Shown piece after piece: positions 34,294-43,448 of a stretch of 64,000 nucleotides of DNA (the first letter of the stretch is position 1; each line of letters begins with the position of its first letter). Where the stretch lies: assembly GCA_934725685.1 (NCBI GenBank), contig CAKVBX010000004.1, positions 11,399-75,398 of the forward strand. Direction: 5' to 3'. The position numbers were made by a program, and so were the translations under genes. This stretch comes from an uncultured Bacilli bacterium. GTDB lineage: Bacteria > Bacillota_I > Bacilli_A > RFN20 > CAG-288. The notes below the pieces were generated by a model, which saw nothing but the letters and a program-made list of their open reading frames with translations, had not been told where the DNA came from and made no database searches.

Positions 34294-34653
34294 ATGAGAG
34301 TTAAACGTGGTACCGTCAGACACGACAGCCGTAAAAAGATTTTAAAGAGAGCCGAAGGATACTTCGGTGCAAGACATAAGCTCTTCAAGACCGCCAAAGA
34401 AGCGACCATGAAGGCTGATGCCCATGCCTTCAACGGACGTAAGGAAAGAAAACAGGATTACAGAAAGCTCTGGATCCGTCGTATCTCCGCCGCCTGCAAG
34501 GTCAATGACATCTCCTATTCTCAGTTCATGTATGGACTGAAGCTTGCCGATATTCAGCTCAACAGAAAGATGCTCAGTGAAATCGCCGGCACCAACGCCG
34601 AAGAGTTCAAGAATCTTGTCGAGACTGCCAAGCAGGCTATTGCTTCCAAGTAA
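34294..34653 (+). CDS. rplT: 50S ribosomal protein L20
   Basis: 119-residue large-subunit protein, normal length, and the autogenous regulator of this operon in Firmicutes. Landmarks: RVKRGTVRHDSRKKILKRA, the KTAKEATMKADAHAFNGRK region, and LWIRRISAACKVNDISYSQF. GAGAGG precedes ATG. Last gene before a strong terminator. Confidence 0.97.
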   Translation: MRVKRGTVRHDSRKKILKRAEGYFGARHKLFKTAKEATMKADAHAFNGRKERKQDYRKLWIRRISAACKVNDISYSQFMYGLKLADIQLNRKMLSEIAGTNAEEFKNLVETAKQAIASK

Positions 34654-34672
34654 TTTCTTCCAAAAGTAATCG

Positions 34673-34710
34673 AAAGAGGACAGCCATCCGGCTGTCCTCT
34701 TTTTTTCTTT
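34673..34710 (+). terminator. terminator after rplT
   Basis: Eleven-base-pair stem AGAGGACAGCC/GGCTGTCCTCT with ATCC loop, followed by eight T. Confidence 0.94.
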
Positions 34711-34711
34711 C

Positions 34712-34888
34712 TCATTTTTTCTTCCCTTTCTCTTCCTTCCGCTTCGTTCTCTTATAATCCCGAAGCAGTTCCTTCGCTTTCCTCGATTTCCTTTTCTTCT
34801 TAAAAAGAATCGGATAGAGCTTATAGAAAAGAACGGAAAGAAGTGCAATCACGACACAGAGAACGACAAGGAAATCAATCCAGTTCAT
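34712..34888 (-). CDS. small basic membrane protein following feoB
   Basis: 58-residue product, MNWIDFLVVLCVVIALLSVL at its N-terminus forming one membrane span (about residues 5-25), then a strongly basic tail (KKKRKSRKAKE, KRTKRKEEKGKKK). The ATG overlaps the feoB stop codon (ATGA), so it is translated together with FeoB. Firmicutes often carry a short FeoB-associated membrane protein at this place, normally with a cysteine cluster in the tail; this one has no cysteine after the span. Function unknown; an accessory role in iron transport is inferred from position only. Confidence 0.8.
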   Translation of the reverse strand: MNWIDFLVVLCVVIALLSVLFYKLYPILFKKKRKSRKAKELLRDYKRTKRKEEKGKKK

Positions 34889-37002
34889 AAGCCGGTCACC
34901 CCCGCGAATCCGTTACAGGCCCAGGCGATGGTGCCAAGCACCGTCGAAATCAGATAGGCAATCAAGACTTCCATCGACATCGTGAAAATCAGTTTCTTCG
35001 TTGAACCGAGTTCCCGTTTTAGGGCACTTACCGCAGAGATACATGGAATGGAGAAGAGATTGAAGGACAGGAAGGACAAGGAGGTGAGAATTCCATTGGC
35101 ATCGAGTGTAGAGAGGAAAGAAAAAGGAGAGGTAGAGGAAAGAATGGCGTTGCTTCCTCCTGCGATGACGGAAAGGGAAGAGACCACCTGTTCCTTGGCA
35201 ATCAGGCCCTGCATTGCCGAAACGGTGAGTCCCCAGGAATAGTGCCCGCCGAAAGCAGGAATGAAGAGATAGGCGAGAACCTTCCCGACGCTCGCCAGCA
35301 TGGAAGAGGAAATCGCCATGGTCTCGATGTTGGAAAAGGTATCTTTCGGCCCGACATAAGCAAAGGTCCAGGTGAAGCGGGTAAAGAACCAAACCAAGAA
35401 TGTGCATAGGAAAATGGTAGTTCCAGCCCTTTCGATAAAATCAAGAGTTTTGTCTTTTACATCACGATAGACATAATAAGCATTCGGCATCTTGTATTCC
35501 GGTAGTTCGGAAATGAAGGAATCATTTCCTTTTCGGAAAAAGAACTTCTTTAGAATGATGTTGACAAAGAGAATGATGAAAAGAGAGAAGAGGTAACAGA
35601 CAAACGTCACAAGCCAGCCGGCTTTAGGGAAAATCACACCTGCGAGAAGAGACATGATTGGCAGTTTCGCATTGCAGGGAATGAAAGGAACAAGCATGGC
35701 CGTCATCTCTTTCTCCTCCGGATTCTCGACGGTTCTCGCCGTCATGATGCCGGGGACAGAGCAGCCAGTCCCAACAATGAAGGGTATGATCGACTTACCG
35801 GAAAGGCCGAACTTTTTGAAGAGCGCATCGAGAAAGAAAGCGATTCTCGACATATAGCCGCTTGCCTCCAGAACCGAGAGGCACAAGAATAGAGTGACAA
35901 GCTGCGGGATGAATGAAAGGACAGTGGAGATACCGCCGATAATGCCGTTGGCGACAAGGTCGCTCGCCCAGACAGAACCTCCCGCCTGCTCAATTGACCT
36001 TCCAAGAAGCGGCCCGAGGCCTTCGATGGAGAAGGGAACCTCCTGGAAGAAAATTCCGATTGTTGTCGATCCGTTGAAGAGAGCATCAATGAAATCGCTC
36101 GTGACAGAACCGATGACACCGATGGAAAGGAAATACATCAGTCCGATGACGAGGAGGAAAATCGGCAAGGCGAGGTAACGGTTGAGAACGATCCGATCGA
36201 TTTTATCCGTGATGGATTCCGGCATTTCCTTTTCTACAAGGCAGTCCGCCTTGACGGAGGTGACATACTGATAACGCTGGTCGGCGATAATCTGCTCCGC
36301 ATCCATATCATAACGTTCTTCCAGAGCGGATACTTCCTTTCTGGTCGAAACATTGTTCAGTGCCTGATAGAAAGGGTCCTTTTCGAACAGCTTGACGGCT
36401 GCAAAACGGAGTTCTTTTTTATCCTCGAGCTCCTGACTGAGATCCATCTCAAGATGATGGAGCTCTTCTGCAACATCTGAGGCATAGATGTTCCGTTTCG
36501 GATTGGGACGGTATCCGTGAGTTTTGATCAAGGAAATCAGTCGGTCGATTCCTTCTCCCGTCTTGGCGGAAATGCGGACCACAGAGACGCCGAGTCTCTC
36601 TTCCAGTTTCTTAAAATCGATATTAATTCCCTTCTTCTCGAGAATATCGGCCATATTCATCGCCACGATGACATCTGCATCCAGTTCGAGGAGCTGGGTA
36701 GTAAGATAAAGGGACCGCTCCATGCTGGTTGCATCGACAATATTGATGATGAGGTCCGGATTCTGATCGATGCAGAACTGTCGGGTGACCTTTTCCTCAC
36801 TGGTATACGGAGAGAGGGAATAGACACCAGGCGTATCGACGAGAATAAGGTCCTTGGTTCCTCGGATGACGCCTTCCTTCCGTTCGATGGTGACACCCGG
36901 CCAGTTTCCGATGGTGGCATTCTGCCCGGTCAATGCATTGAATAATGTGGTCTTCCCGGCATTCTGGTTTCCGATGAGACCGATTGTCATGCTATCCTTC
37001 AT
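34885..37002 (-). CDS. feoB: ferrous iron transport protein B
   Basis: Fe2+ importer with a cytoplasmic G domain. 705 residues. G1 GNQNAGKTTLFNALTG (about 10-25), G3 DTPGVYSL (about 56), G4 NMAD, then the membrane domain with two Gate motifs containing the conserved cysteines (GTGCSVPGIMTAR and PCNAKLPI near 400-440; a later partner in the second half). About nine or ten spans. Overlaps feoA by 4 nt. A GGGAG site precedes the ATG. No Fur-like box is obvious at the operon start. Confidence 0.96.
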   Translation of the reverse strand: MKDSMTIGLIGNQNAGKTTLFNALTGQNATIGNWPGVTIERKEGVIRGTKDLILVDTPGVYSLSPYTSEEKVTRQFCIDQNPDLIINIVDATSMERSLYLTTQLLELDADVIVAMNMADILEKKGINIDFKKLEERLGVSVVRISAKTGEGIDRLISLIKTHGYRPNPKRNIYASDVAEELHHLEMDLSQELEDKKELRFAAVKLFEKDPFYQALNNVSTRKEVSALEERYDMDAEQIIADQRYQYVTSVKADCLVEKEMPESITDKIDRIVLNRYLALPIFLLVIGLMYFLSIGVIGSVTSDFIDALFNGSTTIGIFFQEVPFSIEGLGPLLGRSIEQAGGSVWASDLVANGIIGGISTVLSFIPQLVTLFLCLSVLEASGYMSRIAFFLDALFKKFGLSGKSIIPFIVGTGCSVPGIMTARTVENPEEKEMTAMLVPFIPCNAKLPIMSLLAGVIFPKAGWLVTFVCYLFSLFIILFVNIILKKFFFRKGNDSFISELPEYKMPNAYYVYRDVKDKTLDFIERAGTTIFLCTFLVWFFTRFTWTFAYVGPKDTFSNIETMAISSSMLASVGKVLAYLFIPAFGGHYSWGLTVSAMQGLIAKEQVVSSLSVIAGGSNAILSSTSPFSFLSTLDANGILTSLSFLSFNLFSIPCISAVSALKRELGSTKKLIFTMSMEVLIAYLISTVLGTIAWACNGFAGVTGL

Positions 37003-37292
37003 TTTTCGCTCCCGATGACCACAATGTCGATGTTTCTCAGATCTTCAATCCGCATGGCAAGCTCATATCCTCTCAACTCGATGTCGACCGGGTTTCCGAA
37101 AGGGGCCACCTTCTTCACTCTGACAGTGACGCCCCTCGTGATTCCCATATCGAGAAGATGCCGCTTCAGTGCGGCATTGTCGTTATGGAAATCGAGCACT
37201 TTTGCTATTTGGCCTTTTCTCAGGTCAGAAAGGTGGCCGTGATCCCCAACTTTCAGATTCTGTCGGTGTTTTGTCGCGTCGTTGACACTCAT
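36999..37292 (-). CDS. feoA: ferrous iron transport protein A
   Basis: 97-residue cytoplasmic SH3-like protein that assists FeoB. Landmarks: LSDLRKGQIAKVLDF near residue 20 and HLLDMGITRGVTVRVKKVAPFGNPVDIELRGYELAMR, split here as LLDMGITRGVTVRV and PFGNPVDIELRGYELAMR, typical of FeoA. AAAGGAG precedes the ATG and a TATAAG box lies about 40 nt further upstream. Confidence 0.94.
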   Translation of the reverse strand: MSVNDATKHRQNLKVGDHGHLSDLRKGQIAKVLDFHNDNAALKRHLLDMGITRGVTVRVKKVAPFGNPVDIELRGYELAMRIEDLRNIDIVVIGSEK

Positions 37293-37407
37293 GATGAAGT
37301 CTCCTTTCCTAATGGCAGAAAACAGCTTATAACGTGAATAATTCCTAGAAGCATCTTGCTGATTTCAGTCGGATTTTTCTATTGTGGAGAATGCGTTCTA
37401 CCCGCTC

Positions 37408-37434
37408 ATAAAATGCCGCCCGAAGGCGGCATTT
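37408..37434 (-). terminator. terminator after thiI
   Basis: Ten-base-pair perfect stem (37411-37420 with 37425-37434) around CGAA, followed on the minus strand by TTTTATG. Ends the ezrA-desulfurase-thiI transcript. Confidence 0.88.
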
Positions 37435-37439
37435 GAAAT

Positions 37440-38618
37440 TCAGAATTCGTCTTCTTGCAACGTCACATGCTCGGCTGTCGTATTCTTCACGCATTCACTG
37501 ACCATGGACTGCCAGTCGAATTCGGATTCGATCTTATTGACGACCTCCAAGGAAGGATGCGTGACCGGATCCTTGAGGGTGAAAATAGTACAGCAGTCTT
37601 CGTAGGGACGGATGGAGATTTCATAGGTGCCGATCTTCTTGGCAAGATCCATGATCTCCGTCTTGTCGACACAGGCTAACGGTCTCACCATCGGAAGATG
37701 GGAGCACTCTTCGATGACCCGCATCGATGGAAGCGTCTGCGAGGCGACCTGACCGATGCTCTCTCCGGAAGAGAGAATGAGGTCGTTGTGCTTGTTGGCA
37801 ATCCGCTCTGCGATTCTCATCATCATTCTTCTCATGACGGTGACGCAGTAGCTCGGACCGGCGACCTCATAGATTTTCCGTTCCAGTTCCGTGAACGGAA
37901 CGACATAAAGCTTGATATCCGGCTGATACTCGTTCAGGACATGGAGAAGGTCATGGATTTTCTCGATGACGGCCTGGGAAGTATAAGGCGGAGCGGCAAA
38001 GTGGATGCACTCGAGTTTGACACCGCGCTTCATCATCAGGTAGGCGGCCACGGGGGAGTCGATGCCACCGCTTAAGAGGCAGAGGGATTTCCCCGCGATA
38101 CCGAGCGGATATCCGCCCATTCCCTTTTCCTTCAGGGCATAGACATAGGCGCCTTCCGGACGGATCATGACATGGATCAGGATATCTGGGGTATGGACAT
38201 CGACCTGGCTGTTCTGTGTCGCACGGAGCACATAGGATCCGACCTTGCGGGAAACCTCATCGGAGTGAATCGGGAATTCCTTGTCGGCGCGACGGGTCTC
38301 GATTTTGAAGGTTTTCTTGCCGGAGGCTAAGTAAACTTCCTTCGCCTCTTCCGAGATGGCTTCCATCGTTTTCTCGACATTCTTTGCCAAAGCAAAAGAA
38401 CCGATACCGGAAACCTTCTTCAGTGGTTTCTTCACTTCCTCGTAGTCTTCTCCGTTGAGAAGGATGTAGATGTGATCTTTCTTGATTTCATAGGTCAGGC
38501 CTTTGAAATTGCGGAGTGCATACTGAATATTCTTTCCGAGGAGTCGGATGAAATTCATGATGTTCTTTCCTTTTGTGGAAAGTTCACCGAAGAATACGAT
38601 AATCATGTCTGTGTTCAT
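37440..38618 (-). CDS. thiI: tRNA 4-thiouridine synthase ThiI
   Basis: Adds sulfur to U8 of tRNA (and can serve thiamine thiazole synthesis). 392 residues: N-terminal ferredoxin-like/THUMP domain (about 1-165) and PP-loop ATP pyrophosphatase domain with LLSGGIDSPVAAYLMMKRG (about 178-196). There is no C-terminal rhodanese domain, so sulfur must come directly from the partner cysteine desulfurase, whose gene overlaps this one by 4 nt upstream. The same pair is conserved in Bacillus. Confidence 0.95.
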   Translation of the reverse strand: MNTDMIIVFFGELSTKGKNIMNFIRLLGKNIQYALRNFKGLTYEIKKDHIYILLNGEDYEEVKKPLKKVSGIGSFALAKNVEKTMEAISEEAKEVYLASGKKTFKIETRRADKEFPIHSDEVSRKVGSYVLRATQNSQVDVHTPDILIHVMIRPEGAYVYALKEKGMGGYPLGIAGKSLCLLSGGIDSPVAAYLMMKRGVKLECIHFAAPPYTSQAVIEKIHDLLHVLNEYQPDIKLYVVPFTELERKIYEVAGPSYCVTVMRRMMMRIAERIANKHNDLILSSGESIGQVASQTLPSMRVIEECSHLPMVRPLACVDKTEIMDLAKKIGTYEISIRPYEDCCTIFTLKDPVTHPSLEVVNKIESEFDWQSMVSECVKNTTAEHVTLQEDEF

Positions 38619-39763
38619 TTTTCTTCCTCCTTCACTTTGATTTCCAAAAGGATTTCGCGAAGATTCTTCATAAAGGTCTGGGCCTGTTCCAAAGTCTCTC
38701 TGCCCGAGAAGGAAAGACGGATTCCATTATAGGCAATCTTTTCGTTGTATCCTGCATTTTTCAGCACATAGGAATAGCCTTCCTCTCGGCTGGAACAAGC
38801 AGATTTCGTCGAAACATAGATGCCGCGGTTACTGAGTGCTTCCGCAATGACGGAGCCTTTGTGTTCCCGAAGGGCAAAGGAGAGAATGAAAGGAGTGCAG
38901 TTTCCTTTCGACGTAATTTCAACCTCTTCGATTTTGGAAAGTTCCTCCCGAAGATAGGCATTCACTTTCTTTGCCTGACTTTTCCGTTCTGCCTCTGAAG
39001 AGAGGGAGAGACGGAGGGCAGTGGCAAGAGAGCAATCGAGTCCAAGCGGTGTCGTTCCGGCACGGAGTCCGTTTTCCTGTTCTCCGCCGAGAATCTGTTC
39101 TTCCAAAAGGACATGTTTCTTTTTCACAAGGATGCCGGATCCTTTGAGTCCTCCGATCTTATGACCGGAGAAGGTCATCAGATCATAACTGTCCGGACTG
39201 AGCATTTCCTTTCCAATTGCCTGTGTGGCATCGACATGGAGGAGAGCTCTCGAATGAGAGTGGACGATTTTGCTGACTTCCGAAACCGGAAAGATATATC
39301 CGACTTCATTGTTGACGGCCATGACGGATACTAAGGAGGTCGGAACGGAGAGAGCATCTTCCAGTTCCTTCAGATTCAGTTTTCCTTCTTCGTCATAGTC
39401 GAGGTAGACGACATCGAATCCTTCCTTTTCAAGTTTACGGAAAACCTCCATCACGGAAGGATGTTCGGCTTTCGTGGTGATAATCCGTTTGGCCCAACCT
39501 CTGTTGTGGTAGGCGACCCCTTTGATGGCGAGATTGTTCCCTTCGCTCGCACCGGAAGTGAAGACGACTTCCTCCGGAAGAACATGGAGATACTTCGCCA
39601 CCTGCATCCTCGCCCGCTGCAGAGTCGAAGAACAGGCAAAACCTAACGCATGGTTGGAGGATGCGTTGGCAAAAGAGTTCACGGAAACATCTTGGAAGAC
39701 CTTGAGGACTTCCGGGTAAGGTCTGACTGTGCTCGCACAGTCAAAATAGATATCGCAGTTCAT
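38615..39763 (-). CDS. cysteine desulfurase (ThiI partner)
   Basis: PLP enzyme that takes sulfur from cysteine as a persulfide. 382 residues. Landmarks: YFDCASTVRPYPEVL at the N-terminus, TSGASEGNNLAI (about 70), the PLP lysine in FSGHKIGGLKGSG (about 198) and the active Cys in KSACSSREEG (about 320). The position between ezrA and thiI matches the NifZ-type desulfurase of Bacillus, which donates sulfur to ThiI. Overlaps thiI by 4 nt. Confidence 0.93.
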   Translation of the reverse strand: MNCDIYFDCASTVRPYPEVLKVFQDVSVNSFANASSNHALGFACSSTLQRARMQVAKYLHVLPEEVVFTSGASEGNNLAIKGVAYHNRGWAKRIITTKAEHPSVMEVFRKLEKEGFDVVYLDYDEEGKLNLKELEDALSVPTSLVSVMAVNNEVGYIFPVSEVSKIVHSHSRALLHVDATQAIGKEMLSPDSYDLMTFSGHKIGGLKGSGILVKKKHVLLEEQILGGEQENGLRAGTTPLGLDCSLATALRLSLSSEAERKSQAKKVNAYLREELSKIEEVEITSKGNCTPFILSFALREHKGSVIAEALSNRGIYVSTKSACSSREEGYSYVLKNAGYNEKIAYNGIRLSFSGRETLEQAQTFMKNLREILLEIKVKEEEK

Positions 39764-39766
39764 CGT

Positions 39767-41491
39767 TTATTGATTGGCAGTGTTGAGTGCCTTGTTGAAA
39801 GAGGTGTTGGCTTTACAGGCTTTGGCGTAAGCGCGAGAGAAGTCTCCTTCCCAGTAGGCGCTCTCCGCCTCTCTCACAAGCTTGTCACAGTCAGTGTAGT
39901 CAAGGCGGTAGGCATTGGCATAGACAATGGCCTGTTCGGCCTTGTCAGCTTCTTCAATTTTCTTCTTTGCATCATCCAAGAAGACCTGGCAGTCATCATG
40001 AAGGGAATTGAAGCGGGAGACGATTTTGCTGACATCCATCGGAAGAACATGGAGCAGGCTGCTGATTGCATCAATTTCCGAAAGGAAACGGTTGATGCGG
40101 AAATCGCTGCTCTCGAGGAAATCATTCAGTCCGAGATGGCGGATTTTGTTTCTCATTGTGAGGATATCGACCACACAGTTTCTCAGTCCCTGGTAGACAT
40201 CCTCCATGGACTGGCGGAGAGAATTGACATATTGCTGATAATCCTTCATCGTGCGTTCGCACTTGGTCATCTCAGAGCGCATTTCAGAGCTCTTCTTCAT
40301 GATGATGGTGTAAGGCTGACGATTGGAGGTATCGAGATAGGAGTCGAGCTGACGCTTGAGAATGCCGATGTTCTCGATATCGTTCTTCAGGGCAGTCATC
40401 TGATCCACATACTTCCGGTTAAGGACATAGACTTTGTCGTATTCCGGAAGGCTGTTCATCAGGAGGCTATAGGTTCTTTCATCTTCGTAGGTGGAATCAT
40501 CCATGGCGTTACGGGTGTTGAAATAATTGGTCTTGGCCAGTTTCTCTTCTTCGAAGGCGGCATTGATATCGGTGATTTCCGACTGGATGGCATCAATTTT
40601 GTCATGGACACCCTGGGTGTCGAGAACAAGGAGCTGGTTTTTCAGGCTGGCGATTTCGTTCTTAATCTTCTCGATCCGTTCTTCGACATGGAGATGACGG
40701 ATGACATAGTCTTCCTTCACCATGCTCTGATAGGTCTTCAGAAGATCATCGAGCTTTTTGGGAAGCACGGTGGAAACACTCGCCTGAAGGAACGGAATCT
40801 GCGTCATGACAGCGCTGATGACTGTGAGAATTTCGTCAAGTTCGTTCAAGGCCTTCTGTGCTTCATCATATTTGGCTTCGTTGGTCAGAGTCTGGAACTG
40901 TTCAAGTCTCTTCTTGGCATCACTGATGACGTACTCAAAAGAGACTTCCAAACCTTTTAGTTCATTGACATGATTATTATAGAAGTTTTCGATTTCCCGG
41001 AATTTTGATTTGACCGGAACAGAGGCGGAATTGATGACATCGTCCTCCTGAAGCAGCGTGGAAAGGTCAGAAGAGAAGTCGGAGACCAATTTGCTGAAGG
41101 AGCTGAGACTATTTGCAATCTCACTTTCGGCTTCCCGGACTCTATGGTATTCCTTGGCTTTCACCATGCTCTCCAAAGAGGCAATCGACCGAGCAATCGG
41201 AGCATCTTTTCTGTTCAGAATATCGTCGTACTGTTTTTTTCTGTCGGCATAGATGTTCTGATACTCCTCGGAATAATGTCCGAGCGTCTCCAGACGGGTC
41301 AGAGAAGTATTGCAGTTGTTCGCAAGGCGGAAATGGATGTCATCATATTGTTTTTTGAGATTGCTGGAAGCGGAGGAAAAACGATGCTTGTGGAAGAGGA
41401 TGGCACCAACAACGGCACCGGCGACAGCGACGACGGAAACGACACTGATAACAATAATGGTGGGAACGCTCATCAAAATGGGAAGAGACAT
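39767..41491 (-). CDS. ezrA: septation ring formation regulator EzrA
   Basis: Membrane-anchored cell-division protein that modulates FtsZ ring assembly. 574 residues: one N-terminal span (about residues 10-30, rich in V and A, then GAILFHKHRF) with no signal cleavage, followed by a long alpha-helical rod of coiled coils to the end. Length (B. subtilis 562) and position ahead of desulfurase-thiI match. Three-nt gap to the next gene. The last residues NTSFNKALNTANQ give no obvious QNR-patch motif that I can place with certainty. Confidence 0.9.
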   Translation of the reverse strand: MSLPILMSVPTIIVISVVSVVAVAGAVVGAILFHKHRFSSASSNLKKQYDDIHFRLANNCNTSLTRLETLGHYSEEYQNIYADRKKQYDDILNRKDAPIARSIASLESMVKAKEYHRVREAESEIANSLSSFSKLVSDFSSDLSTLLQEDDVINSASVPVKSKFREIENFYNNHVNELKGLEVSFEYVISDAKKRLEQFQTLTNEAKYDEAQKALNELDEILTVISAVMTQIPFLQASVSTVLPKKLDDLLKTYQSMVKEDYVIRHLHVEERIEKIKNEIASLKNQLLVLDTQGVHDKIDAIQSEITDINAAFEEEKLAKTNYFNTRNAMDDSTYEDERTYSLLMNSLPEYDKVYVLNRKYVDQMTALKNDIENIGILKRQLDSYLDTSNRQPYTIIMKKSSEMRSEMTKCERTMKDYQQYVNSLRQSMEDVYQGLRNCVVDILTMRNKIRHLGLNDFLESSDFRINRFLSEIDAISSLLHVLPMDVSKIVSRFNSLHDDCQVFLDDAKKKIEEADKAEQAIVYANAYRLDYTDCDKLVREAESAYWEGDFSRAYAKACKANTSFNKALNTANQ

Positions 41492-41508
41492 AGTTTTACT
41501 CCCCGTTC

Positions 41509-42528
41509 TTACTTAGTGGTGGAACGCTTGTTGTAAGTGGCACGGAAGCGGAACGTCTTGGTCGGAGCGGAGTTGCCATCATCGTTGAGGAGCTTGGTGA
41601 GCATACGGACGGCAACAGAACCGACTTTGAACATATCCATGGAGAAAGAGGAAATCTCCGGCCTTGTCATATAGGAAACCTTGCTTCCGATGGCGGAGAG
41701 GACTTCGATGTCCTCCGGGATGCGGAGGCCGGATTCGATGGCGGCATTGACGACAGCGGCAGCGAGAGAATCTCTCGGTGCGACAAAATAACCCTTGCGA
41801 TGGGTCTTGAAGAATTCCTTCATGGCAGGATAGACAATGCTATAGGAATCGTTGAGGGTGATGGTTTCGATGTGTCTGTCATTGGCCTTGGCGTAATCGA
41901 GAAGTCCGTCGCGGATTTCGTCGAGCATCTTGCCCTGATTGACGACGTCGAGGATAAAGACATCGTCTTCCTTGGTGGACATCATGTGTTCCTTGACGAC
42001 ATCCATGACCGGATCCTTGTATTCGATGATGATGGAGCCTAAGGAATCGCCTTCCATATCGTGACCGACGACGATGAGCGGGATGTGATAGTTCTGGATG
42101 GAACGGATTTCATCGGTTCCGAGTTCATCGTCATAGATGACGGCACCGTCGACATGGGACTTGATGAGGGATTCGATGACGGCACCGGAATCCTCTTTCG
42201 TTCTCTTGGTGATGAAAATCGAAGTGATGTATTTATAAATTTTGGCGACTTCGATCATGCCGTCGAGCATATTGGAAACATAGGAATAACCCGTGGACGG
42301 AATCATGATACCGATGTTGGTGGAACGGGAGTTGGCAAGGCCCTGCGCAAGGGCAGAGGGCTTGTATCCCAATCTCTGAATGGCATCATTGACGGCCTTT
42401 TTGGTCTTTTCCGTCACGTTCTGATGGTTGTTGATGACACGGCTGACAGTTGCCAGGGAAACACCGGCCACTTTGGCGACCTCATAGATAGTCACTCTGT
42501 CTTTAAACATTTTCTTGTTGTCTTCCAT
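41509..42528 (-). CDS. LacI-family regulator, probably CcpA-like
   Basis: DNA-binding repressor/activator of 339 residues. LacI helix-turn-helix and hinge at the N-terminus: VTIYEVAKVAGVSLATVSRV (about 11-30), KPSALAQGLAN hinge helix (about 56-66), then a periplasmic-binding-like effector domain. The overall resemblance, including IYKYITS in the first lobe and RPEISSF near the end, is closest to CcpA, the catabolite control protein, and ccpA lies in this neighbourhood in several Bacilli. Global role is therefore likely but inferred. GGAGG before ATG. A perfect palindrome lies between its promoter and ATG. Confidence 0.8.
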   Translation of the reverse strand: MEDNKKMFKDRVTIYEVAKVAGVSLATVSRVINNHQNVTEKTKKAVNDAIQRLGYKPSALAQGLANSRSTNIGIMIPSTGYSYVSNMLDGMIEVAKIYKYITSIFITKRTKEDSGAVIESLIKSHVDGAVIYDDELGTDEIRSIQNYHIPLIVVGHDMEGDSLGSIIIEYKDPVMDVVKEHMMSTKEDDVFILDVVNQGKMLDEIRDGLLDYAKANDRHIETITLNDSYSIVYPAMKEFFKTHRKGYFVAPRDSLAAAVVNAAIESGLRIPEDIEVLSAIGSKVSYMTRPEISSFSMDMFKVGSVAVRMLTKLLNDDGNSAPTKTFRFRATYNKRSTTK

Positions 42529-42539
42529 AATTCCTCCTC

Positions 42540-42555
42540 GTCAAAAATATTTGAC
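42540..42555. promoter_or_regulatory. palindrome GTCAAA-AATA-TTTGAC, possible operator
   Basis: Perfect 6-4-6 inverted repeat immediately downstream of the predicted transcription start of the LacI-family gene. Good position for an autorepression site. It does not match the usual cre consensus (which has a central CG), so the binding protein is unknown. Confidence 0.45.
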
Positions 42556-42564
42556 TTCAAGAAG

Positions 42565-42593
42565 ATTATATATATTTAATAACCTATAGTCAA
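42565..42593 (-). promoter_or_regulatory. promoter of the LacI-family gene
   Basis: Minus strand: -35 TTGACT (42588-42593), 17-nt spacer, -10 TATAAT (42565-42570). Near-consensus and therefore strong. Confidence 0.85.
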
Positions 42594-42669
42594 AGCTCTA
42601 TGAAAATATTTTCACGGAAGTTTTTCGTAGGGAAAAGACAAGGTTTTCCTTCTGAAAAAAAGCGGAAAA

Positions 42670-42705
42670 AGAAATCGCCTATGCCACTTCGGCATAGGCG
42701 AATGC
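42670..42705 (-). terminator. terminator after rubrerythrin
   Basis: Eleven-base-pair stem TCGCCTATGCC/GGCATAGGCGA (42675-42685 with 42691-42701), followed on the minus strand by TTTCTTTTT. Confidence 0.9.
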
Positions 42706-42722
42706 TTTTCTCTCCGGGCAGA

Positions 42723-43313
42723 TCAGAGAGAATAATTCATGGCGTAGGGAAGGAACGTATTCTTGTGTCCGCAGACAGGGCAGACCTTCGGAGCCGTCTT
42801 GCCGACATGGATATGTCCGCAGACTTCGCACTTCCAGACGACGAGGACATCCTCCTTGAGGACGGCCTTGTCCGTATGGAGCTGTTCGAGAAGGGATTTG
42901 TAACGTGCTTCGTGTCTCGCTTCGATCTTGCCGACAAGTTCGAACTTGGCAGCAATTTCCATGAATCCTTCTTCGCGGGCGATGCGGGCGAATTCCGGAT
43001 ACATCTCAGTCTGCTCATAGTTTTCGCCATTTGCGGCATCCTCGAGATTCTTTTCGGTCGTAGGGATGTGTCCGCCATGGAGATACTTGAACCAGAGTTC
43101 GGCATGCTCCATCTCATTGAGAGAGGTCTCCATGAAAAGGTCGGAAAACTCCTTGTGCCCTTCCTTGGCGGCGACTTCGGCATAGTAGCGATATTTGGTG
43201 TGAGCCTGGCTCTCACCGGCAAAAGCGGCCTTCAGGTTAGCTTCCGTCTTCGTACCTGCTAATTTCTTCAATTCTTCTTCAGTCATTTGGCATAGCCTCC
43301 TAGCTGACTTCAT
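42723..43313 (-). CDS. rbr: rubrerythrin
   Basis: Non-haem iron peroxidase protecting anaerobes from hydrogen peroxide. 196 residues. N-terminal four-helix diiron domain with GESQAHTKYRYYAE (about 29-42), the EMEHAELWFKYL helix and EARHEARYKSLL; C-terminal rubredoxin-like domain with CEVCGHIH and CPVCGHKN (four Cys for one iron). AGGAGG nine bases before ATG and TATAAT further upstream. Own terminator, so monocistronic. Supports an anaerobic lifestyle. Confidence 0.95.
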   Translation of the reverse strand: MKSARRLCQMTEEELKKLAGTKTEANLKAAFAGESQAHTKYRYYAEVAAKEGHKEFSDLFMETSLNEMEHAELWFKYLHGGHIPTTEKNLEDAANGENYEQTEMYPEFARIAREEGFMEIAAKFELVGKIEARHEARYKSLLEQLHTDKAVLKEDVLVVWKCEVCGHIHVGKTAPKVCPVCGHKNTFLPYAMNYSL

Positions 43314-43448
43314 TATACCATGTTTGTTATTTCAGAAAAGGAAAATGCTCAGAGCCGATTGAACGGCTTTCATAGCTCTTTTCAGTTGACTTTTACTATG
43401 TAAAGGCGGAAAGTATAGAGCACGGAATCAAATTGAGGATTAGACTAT

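Noticed and set aside
39650..40960. A 436-codon open frame antisense to ezrA and the desulfurase
   Set aside because: Shadow frame; composition follows the third-position pattern of the real genes on the minus strand.
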